The notes below the pieces were generated by a model. It did not search any database. It was given only the letters and a program-made list of their open reading frames with translations, and was not told the origin of the DNA. Positions 61,855-64,000 of a DNA stretch of 64,000 bases are shown here, piece after piece. Numbering within the stretch: the stretch's first letter is position 1; each line of letters starts with the position of its first letter. The translations under genes were made by a program, and so were the position numbers. This stretch comes from Flavobacteriales bacterium (lineage in GTDB: Bacteria; Bacteroidota; Bacteroidia; Flavobacteriales_D; Crocinitomicaceae), in assembly GCA_947447525.1 (NCBI GenBank), contig CANFJL010000005.1, positions 1 to 64,000 on the forward strand. The letters run 5' to 3'.

Positions 61855-61978
61855 AGGTAACAAAGATAAGTGCATCTGCCGTTTTGACTGCATTAAAATT
61901 GTTAAATCATTAAAAAAAGAAAAAATCAATTTTTTAGTCAGTGTTCATGAAAAAGTTGTCATTATAACAAGATTTCAC

Positions 61979-62008
61979 TTGCAATAAACCAAAAAAGTAT
62001 TAAATTTG
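61979..62008 (+). promoter_or_regulatory. Bacteroidota sigma-ABfr-type promoter for tRNA-Phe: TTG-N19-TAAATTTG
   Basis: TTG 61979-61981, 19-nt spacer, TAAATTTG 62001-62008, tRNA starts 62023. Confidence 0.8.
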
Positions 62009-62022
62009 CACCCACAACGAGC

Positions 62023-62095
62023 GGTGCCTTAGCTCAGTTGGTAGAGCAAAGGACTGAAAATCCTTGTGTCCCTGGTTCGATTCCTGGAGGCACCA
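62023..62095 (+). tRNA. tRNA-Phe (GAA)
   Basis: GGTGCCT/AGGCACC acceptor stem, AAGGA-CTGAAAA-TCCTT anticodon arm, GGTTCGATTCC T-arm; CCA not encoded. Confidence 0.97.
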
Positions 62096-62101
62096 CAAAA
62101 C

Positions 62102-62138
62102 AAAACGAGAATGATAGCGAGAGCGTCATTCTCGTTTT
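62102..62138 (+). terminator. Intrinsic terminator after tRNA-Phe
   Basis: 13-bp perfect stem aaaacgagaatga/tcattctcgtttt, 11-nt loop, T tract. Confidence 0.9.
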
Positions 62139-62151
62139 TGTTTTACATCAT

Positions 62152-62437
62152 TCTCTATCTCTAAACTCTAGGTCTAACTCTAAACTCTAAGTCTAACTCT
62201 AAACTCTAAGTCTAGCTCTAAACTCTAGGTCTAACTCTAAACTCTAGGTCTAACTCTAAACTCTAAGTCTAACTCTAAACTCTAGGTCTAACTCTAAACT
62301 CTAAACTCTAAACTCTAAGTCTAGCTCTAAACTCTATCTCTAAGTCTAACGCTAAACTCTATCTCTAAGTCTAACGCTAAACTCTAAGTCTATCTCTAAA
62401 CTCTATCTCTAAACTATAGGTCTAACTCTAAACTCTA
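62152..62437 (+). repeat. 286-bp array of 6/7-mers (NNTCTA, NCTCTA, AACTCTA) organised largely as 19-mers RGTCTARCTCTAAACTCTA
   Basis: Seven uninterrupted 19-mers at 62171-62303, then a mix of 19-, 13-, 7- and 6-nt units to 62437; the parse accounts for every base from 62171. Confidence 0.92.
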
Positions 62438-62566
62438 TTTTTTGAGTTTAATTGCACGTCAAATTTTAAGTAGTTTCAAGTTTACTTAAATCGCGGTTTT
62501 ATAGTTTTGTAATTTATTTGGCTTGGAACTTTTTAATATTTTCGCAATCAAATTAATTTAATAGTT

Positions 62567-64000
62567 ATGGCAAAGTGTTTACTTTTAGTTTTATTATTTT
62601 TTGTTTCAATTGCTTACGGTCAAGAATATCCGTCAGCAAATATGGCAAGATGGGAATATGGGAGTGATGGTTATTCACTCAAATCATTTAAAATTGATAT
62701 CCAAAATAATTCACCTTATCTAATTAAAGAAATTAAGATGAGGGTTTGGGTTTATGATGATGAAGGTGAGTATTACGAACATAATAAAATTCAAACCTTT
62801 AAAGTTAATATTCAAGGTTATGAATTAGGTAAAACACCCGCAATTGCGCTTTCTAATAGAAGAATACTGCGATATTATAGAAGTTTTGAAGGCATGTCAT
62901 GGGGTTCTGAAATTTTGGATGTAAAATTTTATAAGACTCCTCAACAAATTGCAGAAGAGCGAGAAGAACAAGAGCGAGCTCGATTGGAGGCATTGAGATT
63001 AGAACAAGAGGAAATCGAACAAGAAAGGATAAGACAAGCGCAAATTGAACTTGAAAGAAAAATTGAACTTACACATTCAAAGGCTCTTGAATTTTATAGA
63101 AATAACAAATTGTACGAGGCGCAAAATTATTTCAAAGAAGTTCTTAAGTTAGATCCTAATCATGTAGATGCTAATCAAAAGTCGAATGAAATAGCTAGAT
63201 TTTTCTCGATTAGATCTGGTGCAGGTTACGTATATCGCGAAGAAAATAGCAATAGCTTAAACAACCTTAAAAGAGAAATCACTAATCTTTTAAATAATGA
63301 AATTAATGATACTCCTGAAGGTTCCTACCAATTCAAGGTTTCTATTCAGTTTGATACCAATGGAATAAATAATTCTCGAATTGAAGGTGTGGGTAATGAA
63401 GTTGTTCTTAAAAAGATAAGCAATATACTCACTTCTGGAACCTTATCGCCATCCAAGAAATTCAGCTATTATGTTAATTCTCACGATAGTTTTACTATTG
63501 ATGCCAATTGGAATTCATCTGAAGAGCATGTCGTTTCAGATGGAAAAGGGATTAATGGGCTTGATAAATATTTTAAAATTAATCCAAGTGATTTTAAGGA
63601 TTACATCAATGCTCAATCCTATAAATATGGCAAATTTAATTTTGATGTAAAATCTAAGGTTTTAAAAATCGATGGTAATCAGCAAGCTGATAAAGATATT
63701 AGGCTTATTGATTATAAGTTGAATGCAGGTCCACAATATGCTTTTTGTTCTTTGGTATTGCCAGGATGGGGTGCAAGTAAGGTTTCAAGTGGTCAAAATG
63801 GATATCTAACGGGATTCGCTTATCTCTTATCTTTATCTATGGCTGGTGTGACCAAAGTTTTGGAGAAAATCGATTACAAATCCTATCAAGAGGCGCAAAG
63901 TCAAAGTGTCGCAAGTGAAGCTTATGATGCTGTTAATGCAGATCGAAAATTATTTATGGTCTGTATAGGTGCTGTTGGACTTGCTTATGTTTATGATTTC
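62567..64000 (+). CDS. Hypothetical exported TPR-containing protein with C-terminal membrane segments; runs off the window
   Basis: ATG at 62567, signal peptide MAKCLLLVLLFFVSIAYGQ, coiled coil EERE...RQAQIELERKIEL, TPR-like ALEFYRNNKLYEAQNYFKEVLKLDPNHVDAN; no stop before 64000 (missing from the supplied ORF track). Confidence 0.85.
   Translation, partial: MAKCLLLVLLFFVSIAYGQEYPSANMARWEYGSDGYSLKSFKIDIQNNSPYLIKEIKMRVWVYDDEGEYYEHNKIQTFKVNIQGYELGKTPAIALSNRRILRYYRSFEGMSWGSEILDVKFYKTPQQIAEEREEQERARLEALRLEQEEIEQERIRQAQIELERKIELTHSKALEFYRNNKLYEAQNYFKEVLKLDPNHVDANQKSNEIARFFSIRSGAGYVYREENSNSLNNLKREITNLLNNEINDTPEGSYQFKVSIQFDTNGINNSRIEGVGNEVVLKKISNILTSGTLSPSKKFSYYVNSHDSFTIDANWNSSEEHVVSDGKGINGLDKYFKINPSDFKDYINAQSYKYGKFNFDVKSKVLKIDGNQQADKDIRLIDYKLNAGPQYAFCSLVLPGWGASKVSSGQNGYLTGFAYLLSLSMAGVTKVLEKIDYKSYQEAQSQSVASEAYDAVNADRKLFMVCIGAVGLAYVYDF

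Noticed and set aside
62152-62437. Possible CRISPR array
   Set aside because: Units are 6-19 nt and contiguous with no unique spacers, and there are no cas genes in the window.
62152-62437. Telomere-like repeat (resembles degenerate CTCTAAA/TTTAGAG heptamers)
   Set aside because: Internal position next to a tRNA with coding sequence on both sides, mixed 6/7-mer order, and a bacterial chromosome context.
62023-62567. Genomic island integrated at tRNA-Phe
   Set aside because: No integrase and no duplicated tRNA 3' end (attR) seen downstream within the window.

Overview
64 kb of a Bacteroidota chromosome, probably Flavobacteriales-like. Support for this: TAnnTTTG promoter elements, T9SS type A C-terminal sorting domains, an exonuclease-DnaE fusion, and DUF5686/DUF6427/DUF4293-type proteins. 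Most of the window is compact housekeeping sequence: metF, kmo, panB, a BtuFCD/FecBCD-like ABC importer, YifB/ComM, an HlyD-FtsX-LolD-type export operon, prfA, pyrF, an Omp85 protein, two glycosyltransferases, rdgB, pepT, holA, rsmE, aat, fRMsr, dnaE, aroC, an ABC-F protein, queG, ruvB, purD, purQ, lspA, lptC and coaX. I saw no transposase, integrase, prophage, CRISPR array or recognisable defence system. The least explained sequence is non-coding. (i) A ~1.07 kb intergenic island (366-1434) is bounded by a 25-nt imperfect inverted repeat and contains nested repeat families. (ii) A 286-bp array of 6/7-mers directly follows tRNA-Phe (62152-62437); its reverse complement belongs to the same TRGANN(N) family as two short arrays in the left island. 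Among proteins, the most interesting are a T9SS-tailed cutinase/PETase-like hydrolase and a DnaE whose PHP metal site looks degraded next to a fused proofreading exonuclease. All calls were made by reading the sequence and supplied translations; no database search was possible.
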